Assembly (NCBI GenBank): GCA_028874365.1
Contig: JAPPJZ010000018.1
Span: 1 to 64,000 of the forward strand
Reading direction: 5' to 3'
DNA: 64,000 nucleotides
DNA from: Chloroflexota bacterium
Lineage (GTDB): Bacteria > Chloroflexota > Dehalococcoidia > Bin125
Below are positions 49,320-59,289 of the stretch, one piece after another. The translations under genes were made by a program, and so were the position numbers. Within the stretch, counting starts at the first letter, position 1. Each line of letters starts with the position of its first letter. The notes beneath the pieces were generated by a model. The model was not told the origin of the DNA. It saw only the letters and a program-made list of their open reading frames with translations, and did no database searches.

Positions 49320-50218
49320 CCGCCCTTGACCTCTGGCCAGACTTCTCTCCAGGCGGTTTCGATGGTTTGCAGGTATTGGTCGACGGGGATGGCGAGTTCT
49401 CGGTCGTAGTTGGGCATTCCGATGCCGAGGCGCGTGATGCCCATGTCGCGGGCGGCGCTGAGCAGGCGCTGGGTGTTGGCCATGTCGGCGTCGAGTGGCG
49501 GGAGCCACTGGATGGGGAAGTCGTCGGGGTCGCGGTCGTTGGCCTCGAGCTGCGCGCGCAGGCGGCCGATCAGCTCCGCCAGTTGTTCCACCGTGGACTG
49601 AACGGGCGCGATCCAGCCGTCGCCGAGGCGGGCCGTACGCTCGATGGCGGCCTGGGCGAAGCCGCCGAAGAGGATCGGCGGACCGCAGGGCGTGACGGGC
49701 TTGGGCATGACGGACATCTGATCGATGTTGACGTAGCGTCCGTTGAAGGTGATCGGTTCCTCGGTCCAGCAGGCTCGGAGGACGCGGATGTACTCCTCCA
49801 TGCGGCTTGGACGCTGGCGGAAGTTGGCGGTGAGGGCGTCGAACTCCTGCCATTGCCAGCCGATGCCGATGCCGAGGCGCATGCGCCCGCCGGAGAGGAT
49901 GTCGATCTCGGCGGCCTGCTTGGCGACGAGGACGGGCTCGCGCTGGGGCAGAACGAGGACGTTGGTCTGCAGGGCGACGCGGTTGGTGATCCCTGCGAGC
50001 CAGGCCAGCGTTGTCAACACCTCGTGCTGGTTGACGTCGTCGGTGTAGGGGCCGGTCTGGGGACGGTCGTCGCGGGCGTAGGCGTAGATGATGTGGTCGG
50101 CCATGGAGATGAAGTCGCAGCCGATCGCCTCGACTCCCTGGGCCCAGTCGCGCAGTTCCGAGACGTCCCAGTGCCAGTGCCAGGCGGGAATCTGGCAGCC
50201 GAATTCGAACTGTGCCAT
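49316..50218 (-). CDS. LLM-class F420-dependent oxidoreductase
   Basis: 300 residues from the ATG eight bases after GAGGAG. The luciferase-like TIM barrel shows the typical ALQTNVLVLPQREPVLVAKQ, LGIGIGWQWQEFDAL and PPILFGGFAQAAIERTARLG segments. The N-terminus FEFGCQIPAWHWHWD and the lack of an FMN partner gene favour coenzyme F420 as cofactor, as in related mycobacterial enzymes. The substrate is unknown. F420 use is common in Actinobacteria and some Chloroflexota. Confidence 0.85.
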   Translation of the reverse strand: MAQFEFGCQIPAWHWHWDVSELRDWAQGVEAIGCDFISMADHIIYAYARDDRPQTGPYTDDVNQHEVLTTLAWLAGITNRVALQTNVLVLPQREPVLVAKQAAEIDILSGGRMRLGIGIGWQWQEFDALTANFRQRPSRMEEYIRVLRACWTEEPITFNGRYVNIDQMSVMPKPVTPCGPPILFGGFAQAAIERTARLGDGWIAPVQSTVEQLAELIGRLRAQLEANDRDPDDFPIQWLPPLDADMANTQRLLSAARDMGITRLGIGMPNYDRELAIPVDQYLQTIETAWREVWPEVKGG

Positions 50219-50319
50219 TGGTCGCTCTCCTCGAGGTTGCTTGAGGTTACTGGGGTTCAATCGTGATTGGTCAGGTGTATCCTAAGCGCATCCCGACAGC
50301 CTCTGGAGACCTGTGCGAT

Positions 50320-50559
50320 ATGGCGTTGGATGAGCGGCATGCCGGTGAAGAAGGTGTTCTACGGAGCGATATCGCGGACGTGATCGACCGCGCGGCGGCG
50401 ATGGCGGTGTATGCGTATGCGTCGGTCAATCAGGCCGGGGCGACGGAGGGTTTGCGATTGCCTCCGCAGCTGGCGGAGCATCTGGCGGAGGCGACGTATG
50501 TGGATGTGCTGCGCTACTCGTTGGACGAGTGCACGTGTCCGTGTCATCAGGAGCACTAG
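50320..50559 (+). CDS. Small hypothetical protein (79 aa)
   Basis: The ATG is nine bases after GGAG. The helical protein (IADVIDRAAAMAVYAYASVNQAG, LPPQLAEHLAEATYVDVLRY) ends CTCPCHQEH, a tight CxCxCH set that could bind zinc. No family was recognised. It lies between the F420-type oxidoreductase and a palindromic repeat. Confidence 0.5.
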   Translation: MALDERHAGEEGVLRSDIADVIDRAAAMAVYAYASVNQAGATEGLRLPPQLAEHLAEATYVDVLRYSLDECTCPCHQEH

Positions 50560-50568
50560 ATCTCCTCG

Positions 50569-50618
50569 AGCCCCCCTCTGCCTTCGGCATCTCCCCCCGC
50601 TGCGCGGGGGGAGAGAGG
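50569..50618 (+). repeat. Intergenic palindromic repeat, copy 8
   Basis: TGCCTTCGGCAT then CTCCCCCCGC-T-GCGGGGGGAG, the shortest loop of all copies. It lies between two plus-strand genes. Confidence 0.8.
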
Positions 50619-50691
50619 ATTCCAGCTACACTGCGGGTGACTGCGATTGTGCAGATTGACGTTTACGCGACGACATGAAGGAGCATGTGCG

Positions 50692-51327
50692 ATGACGACG
50701 GCGACCAAGGACTCGGTGGTGACCCGGGAGCGGTTCAAGTCGGGAATGACCTGGAACCAGTACCTGGCGTTCATCAACTCGGAGGAGAACTTCCAACGGC
50801 CGACCCCGGGCGGCGATCCACGTGGCGACGCGAACGTGGAGCGGTTCGTCCGCAACATGGGCGCCTGGCAGATCTCGGAAGCGGGGCGCGAGGCGCTGCA
50901 GTCGCTGCCGCGGCTGAAGATGCTGGTGCTGGGCGAGGACTGGTGTCCGGACGTGTATCGCGGTCTGCCGGTGCTGGCCGAGATCGCGGCGACGGCGGGC
51001 TGGGAGATTCGTATCTTCGCGCGCGACGAGAACAACGACATCATGTCGGAGTTTCTGAAGGACGGGCAGCACGAGTCGATTCCGACGGCGGTGATGTACA
51101 CGCTGGACCATGAGTACGTGGGTCACTGGATCGAGCGTCCGGCGGTGGCGAACGAGCACATGGCCAACATGCAGAAGCTGTTCAGCCGCAAAGAGGGCGA
51201 GTCGGAAGACGAGATGCGTGCTCGGATTCGGCAGGGCTACCGAGACCTGCAGTCGTCGGACGAGTGGGCGTCGTGGCGGGATGCGACGGTCGACGAGATT
51301 GTGGAGTTGGTTCGCAGCAACACGTAG
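50692..51327 (+). CDS. Thioredoxin-fold protein (Thioredoxin_9-like)
   Basis: 211 residues from the ATG eight bases after AAGGAG. The core strand LKMLVLGEDWCPDVYRGLPVLAEIA has the thioredoxin-fold position of an active site, but only a single cysteine (CPDV in place of CPDC), so classical dithiol exchange is unlikely. The C-terminal third is helical. It may act through a mixed disulfide or be structural. The family is typical of small soluble proteins of unknown role. Confidence 0.7.
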   Translation: MTTATKDSVVTRERFKSGMTWNQYLAFINSEENFQRPTPGGDPRGDANVERFVRNMGAWQISEAGREALQSLPRLKMLVLGEDWCPDVYRGLPVLAEIAATAGWEIRIFARDENNDIMSEFLKDGQHESIPTAVMYTLDHEYVGHWIERPAVANEHMANMQKLFSRKEGESEDEMRARIRQGYRDLQSSDEWASWRDATVDEIVELVRSNT

Positions 51328-51436
51328 GTCGGGCCATCAGGACTGACGGCCGGTCGGTCGATTCTGTCCTGGGAGACGGCTGGGGACTTCCCGCGCAGCG
51401 GGTCAGGTGGCTGGATCCTCCGCTGCAGGCTGGCGG

Positions 51437-51488
51437 ATGCCCCCCTCTGCCTTCGGCATCTCCCCCCGCTTGCGCGGGGGGAGAGGGA
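51437..51488 (+). repeat. Intergenic palindromic repeat, copy 9
   Basis: TGCCTTCGGCAT then CTCCCCCCGC-TTGC-GCGGGGGGAG, between convergent genes (thioredoxin-like and CDP-alcohol transferase). Confidence 0.8.
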
Positions 51489-51529
51489 TCGCGTGGAGGC
51501 GCCGGGTGTGCGCAGCTTGACCAGTTGCC

Positions 51530-52183
51530 TCAGCCTCTGGTTGACGACCCGAATGGGCTGTCGGGTGGGTCGTCGTTCTCGATGATGGGGTGGGATTGTT
51601 CGAGGGCTCGCATGGCTCGCCAGGTGATGAACCAGCGTTGGAGGGCCGTGAGGTTGGTGAGGACCGCGAGGATCCAGAGGACTGGCAGGACCTGGGCGGA
51701 GAGGAGGCCGATCGAGAGGATGAGGACGCGCTCGAGGCGGGTTCCGAGTCCGGTGCGGATGCTGATGCCGAACTCGCCGGCCTTTGAGCGGGTGTAGCTA
51801 ACCATCATGCCGCCGAAGAGGGAAATGCCGATCAGCACGATGGCGGTGCGGTCGAAGCGATCGGCGGCGCTGTACCAGATCAGGAGTCCGAAGAGCAGGG
51901 CGAAGTCGGCGAGGCGATCGGAGACAGCGTCGAAGACGGCGCCCCAGTCGGAGGCGCGGTCGGTGGCTCGGGCGACGGCGCCGTCGAGGAGGTCGAAGAA
52001 AGCGGCGGCGAGCATCGCGATGCCGGCCTGCCAGAACATGCCGTGGGCGGCGAGTGCGCCGGCGCCGCCCATGCCAAGCAGGCCGATGACGGTGAGGGCG
52101 TTGGGGGTGAGTCCAGTGCGGGCGACGGCACGTCCGAGGCGCTCGGAGATGTCGCTGGATATCGAGTGGGGGAGAAGTGACAC
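51530..52183 (-). CDS. CDP-alcohol phosphatidyltransferase, probably phosphatidylinositol-phosphate synthase
   Basis: 217 residues with five or six membrane helices. The signature D-x2-DG-x2-AR-x8-G-x3-D-x3-D is complete (Asp64, Asp67-Gly68, Ala71-Arg72, Gly81, Asp85, Asp89), which binds CDP-diacylglycerol and Mg2+. In Actinobacteria the same type joins CDP-diacylglycerol with inositol-3-phosphate to give phosphatidylinositol phosphate. Inositol-phosphate synthase and monophosphatase-like genes nearby support that substrate over glycerol-phosphate. It is followed by glycosyl- and acyltransferase genes in the same direction. Confidence 0.85.
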   Translation of the reverse strand: MSLLPHSISSDISERLGRAVARTGLTPNALTVIGLLGMGGAGALAAHGMFWQAGIAMLAAAFFDLLDGAVARATDRASDWGAVFDAVSDRLADFALLFGLLIWYSAADRFDRTAIVLIGISLFGGMMVSYTRSKAGEFGISIRTGLGTRLERVLILSIGLLSAQVLPVLWILAVLTNLTALQRWFITWRAMRALEQSHPIIENDDPPDSPFGSSTRG

Positions 52184-52249
52184 GTGGCTCTCGATCGGAG
52201 TCCGGCCGCCTTGGGGCCACTGTACACAGGGGACGGATCGGAGATCGGG

Positions 52250-53146
52250 CTAGTCGTAAAACAGTCGTTTGCCGATGAAGAAGAGGAGGATGGCGATCGG
52301 GATCGCGGCGGCGATTGCGATGACGTGGTTGAGGTTGAGGCGTTCGTAGAAGGGCTGCTGCTGGGACTCGATGTAGGGCCAGTTGAGCAGGAGGGCTCGT
52401 TCGGCGTTCTTAGTGAACTCGGAGATGAGCTTGTGCTCCGGGATGCCGTAGACCTGCTCGATGGCGTCATAGAAGGGGACGCCATCACTGACGGTCTTGA
52501 ACAGCTCGGCGAGCGCCTCCGGTCCCCAGTCCTGGATGAACCAGGAGAGCATTCCACCGGCCTGTCCGAAATACTTGTTGCGGAACTGCCACGTGGTTGG
52601 CACAATTTCCAGTTGCTCGATCGTGTAGAACTCTTCGTGATCAAGGATGACTACCGACCCCGCACGCGTCAGGAAGTAGGCCGGCATCGGTCCCTGTGAC
52701 CAGAAGCCCATCGCGAATCGCATCCAGAGCGGTATGGCGTGGGCGTACGGCGCGGTGGCGGCGTCGAGCAGGGCGTTGGTGACGGCGTTGCGAACGTCAC
52801 CGGAACTGTTGCGCGTCACGTGCAGCGTCGTGCCATCGGGACTCATGCCGTCGGGGAGCAAGGCGGGATCGGCGGGGTCGAGGCCTTGCGGCCAAACGAT
52901 TAGGTTGATGCGGTCGTCGAGCGAGACATCGATTAAGTCGCTGACGAGGTCGTAGGCACCCTGTCCGTGATCGGCGAGGGAGTCGGCGCGGAGTTGTCCC
53001 TGCGCGTGCCAGAGGGTGAGGTCGTCGCGCCTGGCGCTGGACCACTCGAGGTCGTCGGCCTGGGCGGAGAGCGTGAGCGGCGTCAGGATCGCGGCCAGCA
53101 CGGCAGTGATCAGCGCGAGCGCCGCAAGTGGAGGAGGTCTCACCAA
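52250..53146 (-). CDS. Secreted peptidase-MA-like protein with C-terminal membrane anchor
   Basis: 298 residues. An N-terminal signal (LALITAVLAAILTPLTLSAQA), then an extracytoplasmic domain with DDLTLWHAQGQLRADSLADHGQGAYDLVSDLI, and a C-terminal transmembrane segment (VIAIAAAIPIAILLFFIG) followed by basic residues. The layout corresponds to the chloroflexal peptidase-MA-like family (related to gluzincins), but the HExxH zinc motif is absent here; DHEEFYTIEQ occupies its approximate place. It is likely a non-catalytic or divergent homologue. It lies between the phosphatidyltransferase and glycosyltransferase genes. Confidence 0.55.
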   Translation of the reverse strand: MVRPPPLAALALITAVLAAILTPLTLSAQADDLEWSSARRDDLTLWHAQGQLRADSLADHGQGAYDLVSDLIDVSLDDRINLIVWPQGLDPADPALLPDGMSPDGTTLHVTRNSSGDVRNAVTNALLDAATAPYAHAIPLWMRFAMGFWSQGPMPAYFLTRAGSVVILDHEEFYTIEQLEIVPTTWQFRNKYFGQAGGMLSWFIQDWGPEALAELFKTVSDGVPFYDAIEQVYGIPEHKLISEFTKNAERALLLNWPYIESQQQPFYERLNLNHVIAIAAAIPIAILLFFIGKRLFYD

Positions 53147-53158
53147 GTCAGCGTAGGG

Positions 53159-54175
53159 TCAGAGCAGGGATCGATATAGATCGAGGTGCTGCTGCGCGAT
53201 CGCGTGTGAGTCGAAGCGTTCGGCGGTCTGACGGCCGCGGTCCGCCAGTTGTTCGCGGAGCCTGGTGTCGCTGAGCAGGCGGAGGAGGTTCGCGGCGAGG
53301 GCGTTGGGATCGCCGGGCGTGGAGAGCAGTGCGGCTGCGCCATCGCTGGTGGCGATGCGGTAGCCGTCGATGTCGGAGGCGGCGACGGGAACACCGGCGG
53401 CCATCGCTTCGACAAGTACGAGGCCGAGCGCTTCGCCGCCCGTCGCAGGAAAGGCGGCGCAGGTGGCGGTGCGCATCAGCGAGGCGATTTCGTGGTGTGG
53501 AACGGGTCCGAGGAGCGTGACTCGGCTGTTTGCATGTGCCCGAGTGGCGTCGGTGACCGGTCCGGCGACGACGAGTTGGGCGTCGGGCAGTCGTTCCAAT
53601 GCCTGTAGCAGGATCGGCAGACCCTTGCGGGGCTCGTCGCGACCGACGAAGAGGATGGTCTGCGGGTCCGGGTTGCGCTGGAGGTTGCGGAAGTTGGACA
53701 GGTCGAGGCATGGGTAGATGATGGTGGCGTCCGCTCCGGTGGCCGCATTCGCCGTCTCATGTGAGACCTCGCTGGCGCAGACGATCGCGTCGGCGCGATT
53801 GAGCAGGGGTCGGGAGACGGGACGGGTCCAGCGATAGAAGCGTCGGGCGACGGGCTCGGCCGAGTGCAGCGTGACCACGGTCGGCGGGGCGCCCGGGTGG
53901 AGCAAGGACAACGTGCCGAGCAGGGGGAGCATCGGCTCCTGGATGTGCAGGATGTCGTGTGGAGTGCGGAGGAAGCGGCGCAGGGCGAAGAGGTCGAGGG
54001 GGTGCCAGGTCAGGTCGGCGCGGGTGCCTCCGACGCCGAGTCGGACGGGCCTCGATGGGGCGAAGACGTGGGATTCGTGCCCCAGTTTGTTGAGCGCCTC
54101 GGACAGCGCCATCGTGTGGGTCTGGACGCCGCCTGGTTGCTGGGAGTCGTAGGGCAGGACGTGATGGATGCGCAC
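53159..54175 (-). CDS. GT4-family glycosyltransferase (PimA-like position)
   Basis: 338 residues from a GTG; longer in-frame codons would overlap the upstream PHP gene. The GT-B fold shows the N-terminal QQPGGVQTHTMALSEALNKLG and the C-terminal nucleotide-sugar half with TILFVGRDEPRKGLPILLQAL, HHEIASLMRTATCAAFPAT and the EX7E motif in EALGLVLVEAMAAGVPVAAS. In this setting it is a candidate for mannosylation of phosphatidylinositol, the PimA step. The donor and acceptor are inferred only from the neighbours. Confidence 0.8.
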   Translation of the reverse strand: MRIHHVLPYDSQQPGGVQTHTMALSEALNKLGHESHVFAPSRPVRLGVGGTRADLTWHPLDLFALRRFLRTPHDILHIQEPMLPLLGTLSLLHPGAPPTVVTLHSAEPVARRFYRWTRPVSRPLLNRADAIVCASEVSHETANAATGADATIIYPCLDLSNFRNLQRNPDPQTILFVGRDEPRKGLPILLQALERLPDAQLVVAGPVTDATRAHANSRVTLLGPVPHHEIASLMRTATCAAFPATGGEALGLVLVEAMAAGVPVAASDIDGYRIATSDGAAALLSTPGDPNALAANLLRLLSDTRLREQLADRGRQTAERFDSHAIAQQHLDLYRSLL

Positions 54176-54198
54176 GGGTGGGGTTTTCGGTTCCGTCG

Positions 54199-54960
54199 TC
54201 AATCGCCGGAACGGCGTCGGCGCAGGAGTGCCTTTGGTGTGGCGCTGATGCCTCGCCATTGCTGGTGGAGGAGTCGGCGGGCTCCGATATTGCGGAGCCT
54301 TGGATAGTGTCCGAGCTGGGCGTCGGTGGTTCGCGCGATGAGGGCGGCACGCAGCGCATCCTGACCCCTTCCTTCGAACGTGGTTATGGATGAGCCGACC
54401 TGTTCGTGGAAGTGGGCGTCTGAGCCGCCGGTGATGGCGAGACCCCAGCGCCGGTTGGCATCGATGACGCTATTGCGTCGCCAGCGGGCGGACGGAATCG
54501 GGTTGGCGGTCTCGACAGCGAGGACGGGCGGTTGATCGCCGGCGCGCTCGGGGGCCAAATCGCGCACCAGTCGGTCGATGTCGCGGAGGTTGAGCGCGAT
54601 CGGCATGACAGCGCAGGGATGCGCGATGATCGCGACGCCGCCCTGGTTCCAGATGGCTTGGACGGTCGCCGCCGCGCTGCGGAAGAACGGGATCGGTTCA
54701 TCGATCCAGAGCGCGAGGATGTGTCCGTGGCGGCTGGTGACCTCGCTGCCGACGATCACGTCGACCGGATGATTGGCGCGAGCGGCGGCTTCCCTGGCGA
54801 GGTGCGCACCGCGGGTCTGGTCGTGATCGGTGACGGCGATGATGTCGACTCCGCGCCGGTGGGCGGCGTCGAGGATAGTCAACGCGTCGTCCATGCCGTC
54901 GGATTGCTCGGTGTGGATCTGCAGGTCGGCACGGCCGCGGGTGTGGTTGGGCTCGGTCAT
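54199..54960 (-). CDS. PHP-domain phosphoesterase
   Basis: 253 residues. Metal-binding motifs of PHP proteins are visible: DLQIHTEQSDGMDD, IIAVTDHDQTRG, VAIIAHPCAVMPI and GLAITGGSDAHFHEQ. Such enzymes cleave phosphate monoesters or phosphodiesters. The stop lies ahead of the glycosyltransferase start, and the ATG overlaps the acyltransferase stop (ATGA), so all three belong to one operon. It may dephosphorylate phosphatidylinositol phosphate or another lipid intermediate. Confidence 0.8.
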   Translation of the reverse strand: MTEPNHTRGRADLQIHTEQSDGMDDALTILDAAHRRGVDIIAVTDHDQTRGAHLAREAAARANHPVDVIVGSEVTSRHGHILALWIDEPIPFFRSAAATVQAIWNQGGVAIIAHPCAVMPIALNLRDIDRLVRDLAPERAGDQPPVLAVETANPIPSARWRRNSVIDANRRWGLAITGGSDAHFHEQVGSSITTFEGRGQDALRAALIARTTDAQLGHYPRLRNIGARRLLHQQWRGISATPKALLRRRRSGD

Positions 54961-55895
54961 GGCTTGACTTCCGCCAGCTGGTCGCGAGGATGGGGATCGT
55001 CCCAGGGCGTGTCACGGCAGGGTGCCCAGGGCGACTCGACGACGCGCCAGAGGTGGGCGTGTCGCTGGATGATTGGCTCGAAGAGGCGTGCAAGGTTGGC
55101 GGTGTTGGTTCGCGTGTCGAGGGCTCGGTTGCCCTTGAGTAGCAGATCGATGGGCGGCAGGAAGGTGACGTCGAACTGCAGGCGGTCGGGTCCCGGTCGG
55201 CGTACCGCGTAGAGGGGAAGGACGTCCGCCTCGGCGCGGATTGCGAGGTCGACGGCGCCGACCGGGAAGCGGGCCTGACGTCCGAAGAACGGCACGCAGG
55301 ATCCACCGCCCTGCCGGTCGCGATCCCAGAGGATGCAGACCACGCCGCCGTCGCGCAGCGTGCGCAATGCCGAGGCGATGCCGGTCTGGGTTGCGGTGAG
55401 AAACTCGATGCCGATCGCGGCGCGCGCCGCGTTGACGGCCTCGAGGTGGCCCGGATCATCGAGGCGCTCGACGAGAGCCACGGCGGGGATGTCGAGCGCG
55501 GCGAGGGCCTTGACGGCGACCTCGGGATTGGAGATGTGGGCGGTGGTCAGGACGACTCCGCGGCCGGAGCGGTGGGCGTCGAGCAGGTGGTCGAGACCAG
55601 TGACGTGGAGGTGGCGGTCGAGGACGCGTTGGGGGGAGATGGAGGGCAGGATGGCGAGGTCGACGTAGTAGCGGGCGGTCTCGGCGATGACCTCGGTCGC
55701 GTCGCGGTTGAGCTGGGTCGGGGTGTGTTCAGGATGGATACGCTGGAGGTTGTTGCGGATACGGATGCGCCGGCGTTCGAGCAGGGGGAGGGCGAGGGAG
55801 GCGGCGGTCTCGGCGATGGCGTAGAGCCACTGGCGGGGGAGGAATCGGGAGAGCCAGGCGAGGGCGGTCAGGCCGTAGGCGGTGGGCATAGCCAC
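54957..55895 (-). CDS. LpxL/PatA-like membrane acyltransferase 1
   Basis: 312 residues. The acyltransferase block is VVLTTAHISNPEVAVKALAALDI (HX4E-type catalytic motif) with downstream GGVVCILWDRDRQGGG and PVGAVDLAIRAEADVLPLYA. The fold resembles lipid A acyltransferases and the mycobacterial PIM acyltransferase PatA. It should transfer a fatty acyl chain from a carrier or CoA onto a glycolipid at the inner face of the membrane. It is coupled to the PHP and glycosyltransferase genes. Confidence 0.8.
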   Translation of the reverse strand: MAMPTAYGLTALAWLSRFLPRQWLYAIAETAASLALPLLERRRIRIRNNLQRIHPEHTPTQLNRDATEVIAETARYYVDLAILPSISPQRVLDRHLHVTGLDHLLDAHRSGRGVVLTTAHISNPEVAVKALAALDIPAVALVERLDDPGHLEAVNAARAAIGIEFLTATQTGIASALRTLRDGGVVCILWDRDRQGGGSCVPFFGRQARFPVGAVDLAIRAEADVLPLYAVRRPGPDRLQFDVTFLPPIDLLLKGNRALDTRTNTANLARLFEPIIQRHAHLWRVVESPWAPCRDTPWDDPHPRDQLAEVKP

Positions 55896-55929
55896 ATCAT
55901 CGCACGGCGTCCGAGACAGTCACTCGGGC

Positions 55930-56991
55930 CTATTGCTGCGACGGCAGCGAGATCAGCGTTCCATCGGCGCCGAGCGTAATCTTCCCGCTGAAGACCTCCG
56001 CGGCGCCTTTGAGGAAGAGACGCTCCAACGCCGGGAGCGGCAGTGGCGGCGCGATGTGATAGAGGAGGAGCTGCCCGGCACCGGCTTCGGCGGCGGCCTC
56101 AGCCGCTTCCTGCGGCGTGGCATGGTAGGACTCGATGTCGCTCATGATCGCGGCCGCCCGCGTGTTGCCCACGGCCCGCGCTGCGCCGGCGATCTGCCGG
56201 GTGAGTTGTTTGCCCAACGCTTCGTGAACGAGCAGGTCGACGCCCTGCGCGTGGCGGATCACATTGGCGGATTTCGTGGTGTCGCCGCTGAGCACGACGG
56301 AGCGATCCCGGTAGTCGATGCGATAGCCGACCGCTTCCGAGACGGGATCGTGGGTGACGGCGAAGGCGCCGATACGGACGCCGTCGGCGGTCTCCAGGAC
56401 GGGATGGAGTTCCGCGTCGGTTGGCAGCGGGAAGGGGGCCGCGTCCAGTCCGGCGCCGCTGGGCGGGACGACATCGGGACCGTGATGCTCGATGCGATAG
56501 CCGGCGTCGGGCGCGTAGGCGCGATTGAATCCTGCGACGACCTCAGCGAGCACAGGAGGTCCATGGACCGTTAGCGGCCGATCAGCAGCCGCGTTGGCCC
56601 AGCGCAGCACGCCGAGTTCGCCGAGGCCGTCGATGTGGTCGGAGTGGGCATGGGTGAGCAACACCGCTTCGACGCGGCCCACGTTGACAGAGAACCGGCT
56701 CAGATTGCGCGCGCCGTTGGCGCCGGCGTCGAACACGAAGAGATGGGGTCCAGCCTGGACCGCGACGCATGGCCCGGAACGCTTGATGTCGGGCAGCGGA
56801 CTGCCGGCGCCGCAGAGCAGGACATGGATGCCGTCGGGCAGCGCAGCCAAGTCATCTCGCGTCATGCCGACGGTGATGGCGCGCTCGAGCAAGCGAAGCG
56901 TCATTCGTTCAGGGAGCCGCGCGGCCAGTCTGCTCGATATCAGGCGCGCGGTCGTTGCCGTGAGGAAACGCCTGACTCTGTTGTCGCTCAC
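55930..56991 (-). CDS. Metallo-beta-lactamase-fold hydrolase (RNase Z-like)
   Basis: 353 residues. LLTHAHSDHIDGLGEL is the HxHxDH dinuclear zinc motif; later ligands are in FAVTHDPVSEA, VVLSGDTTKSAN and LLLYHIAPPLP. An N-terminal ~50-residue helical extension (FLTATTARLISSRLAARL) precedes the fold. The family covers tRNase Z, arylsulfatase-like and cyclic-nucleotide hydrolases; the long N-terminus and the lipid-gene context suggest a non-tRNA substrate. Probably part of the lipid operon. Confidence 0.8.
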   Translation of the reverse strand: MSDNRVRRFLTATTARLISSRLAARLPERMTLRLLERAITVGMTRDDLAALPDGIHVLLCGAGSPLPDIKRSGPCVAVQAGPHLFVFDAGANGARNLSRFSVNVGRVEAVLLTHAHSDHIDGLGELGVLRWANAAADRPLTVHGPPVLAEVVAGFNRAYAPDAGYRIEHHGPDVVPPSGAGLDAAPFPLPTDAELHPVLETADGVRIGAFAVTHDPVSEAVGYRIDYRDRSVVLSGDTTKSANVIRHAQGVDLLVHEALGKQLTRQIAGAARAVGNTRAAAIMSDIESYHATPQEAAEAAAEAGAGQLLLYHIAPPLPLPALERLFLKGAAEVFSGKITLGADGTLISLPSQQ

Positions 56992-57024
56992 CGGTCGCCC
57001 TCGGTTTCTGGCTGTCGCACCACG

Positions 57025-57885
57025 TTAGTCGGCTGTCTCGGCGGGTATGAGGTCTCGGAACTGGTACCACTGGTCTGGGGCTGCCGTGAGCGGGGGCTCG
57101 AAGGCGGGGAGTAAGGAACTGTCCGGGTCGTGGTCGAGATCGAGGTGTGGGGTGAAGCGGAGGTCGTGATCCTGGCGGGTTGCGGCGAGCGGGATGAGTT
57201 TGGCGTTGGTTGCGTGGGCGATTCGGTGGATTTCGTTGGGGATGGTGACCTCGCGGCCGAAGAGGGTATCGGTGGTGGTCTGCTCGTTCGGGCGGGGCGG
57301 TCGGTCGAAGAGGATGGCGGCGGTTTCGTTGTGGTTGAGGTGGTCGACCAGCTGACGTAGACCTGGGCGGCCAGCGGCGGGGGTCATGCCGAGGCGGGCT
57401 CGCTGATCCTGGATGGCACGGTTGAGGGCCGGGTGGCCGAGGTCGTCGACGAGGACCATCGAGGGTCCGATGCGGTGGGTGTATGCGCCGCCGAGTATGT
57501 CCCAGTTTCCGAAGTGGATTGCGGCGAAGAGGACCGGACGTCGCTGGTACCACTGCTCGAGCCGGGTCCAGTGTTCGGACCAGGCCGGGTCGTGGCCGCC
57601 GACGGCTTCGAAGCACTGCGCCGGGGTCAGCTCGTCGAGTCGGACGGCATCGACGAGGTATTCGCCGTAGCGCTGGAACTGGGCTCGGGCGAGGGATGGG
57701 GCGGAGCCGTTCCAGTTGACGTGGGGGAGGAGGAATTCGGCGTTGCGTCGGGCGGCGTTGCGGCCTCGGGGCCAGGCGAGGTAGACGGCGTCCATGAGGC
57801 GGCGAGCGGCGGCGTAGGCGATGGGGCGTGGGAGGATTCGGGCTGCTCGTCCGAGGGTCTGGTATCCGATTGCGAGGGGGTGCAT
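57025..57885 (-). CDS. LpxL/PatA-like membrane acyltransferase 2
   Basis: 286 residues. The catalytic motif HX4D is in AAIHFGNWDILGGAYTHRIG and the downstream segments are TAAILFDRPPRPNEQ and LFGREVTIPNEIHRIAHATNA. It is a second, divergent member of the same family as the acyltransferase encoded 2 kb downstream. Actinobacterial loci usually have one PatA, so two could supply acylation at two positions. The start is the ATG opening MHPLAIGYQ; the ribosome-binding site is weak. Confidence 0.8.
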   Translation of the reverse strand: MHPLAIGYQTLGRAARILPRPIAYAAARRLMDAVYLAWPRGRNAARRNAEFLLPHVNWNGSAPSLARAQFQRYGEYLVDAVRLDELTPAQCFEAVGGHDPAWSEHWTRLEQWYQRRPVLFAAIHFGNWDILGGAYTHRIGPSMVLVDDLGHPALNRAIQDQRARLGMTPAAGRPGLRQLVDHLNHNETAAILFDRPPRPNEQTTTDTLFGREVTIPNEIHRIAHATNAKLIPLAATRQDHDLRFTPHLDLDHDPDSSLLPAFEPPLTAAPDQWYQFRDLIPAETAD

Positions 57886-57904
57886 GGCTAGTCGAGGCTG
57901 TGCG

Positions 57905-57954
57905 GTGCCCCCCTCTGCCTTCGGCATCTCCTCCCCTTCGCGGGGGGAGAAAGG
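57905..57954 (+). repeat. Intergenic palindromic repeat, copy 10 (divergent)
   Basis: TGCCTTCGGCAT is kept, but the large stem has drifted to CTCCTCCCC-TTCG-CGGGGGGAG. Lies between two minus-strand genes. Confidence 0.75.
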
Positions 57955-57983
57955 AACTGTGAAGGATGACGTGGGTGGAAAGT

Positions 57984-59087
<1,104 letters not shown>

Positions 59088-59289
59088 GAAGACATCCTTC
59101 CGCGGAGGCTGCGGTCGCATGGGATTGCCGAGCCGAATCGGAAGCTCACAACGTGGAGACCGCGTCGTCCATCTGCGAGTACTGCAATGTATCAGCCGAT
59201 AGGGCTGGCTGCAGTCATAGCAGACATAGATGGATGAGTGACGGTCGTCGCGATCTAGTGACGGGCTGGTGACGGGGTAGGCTGGATTC

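Noticed and set aside
29857-57954. CRISPR array formed by the recurrent palindromes
   Set aside because: Copies are kilobases apart with genes between them, not regularly spaced, and no cas gene is present.
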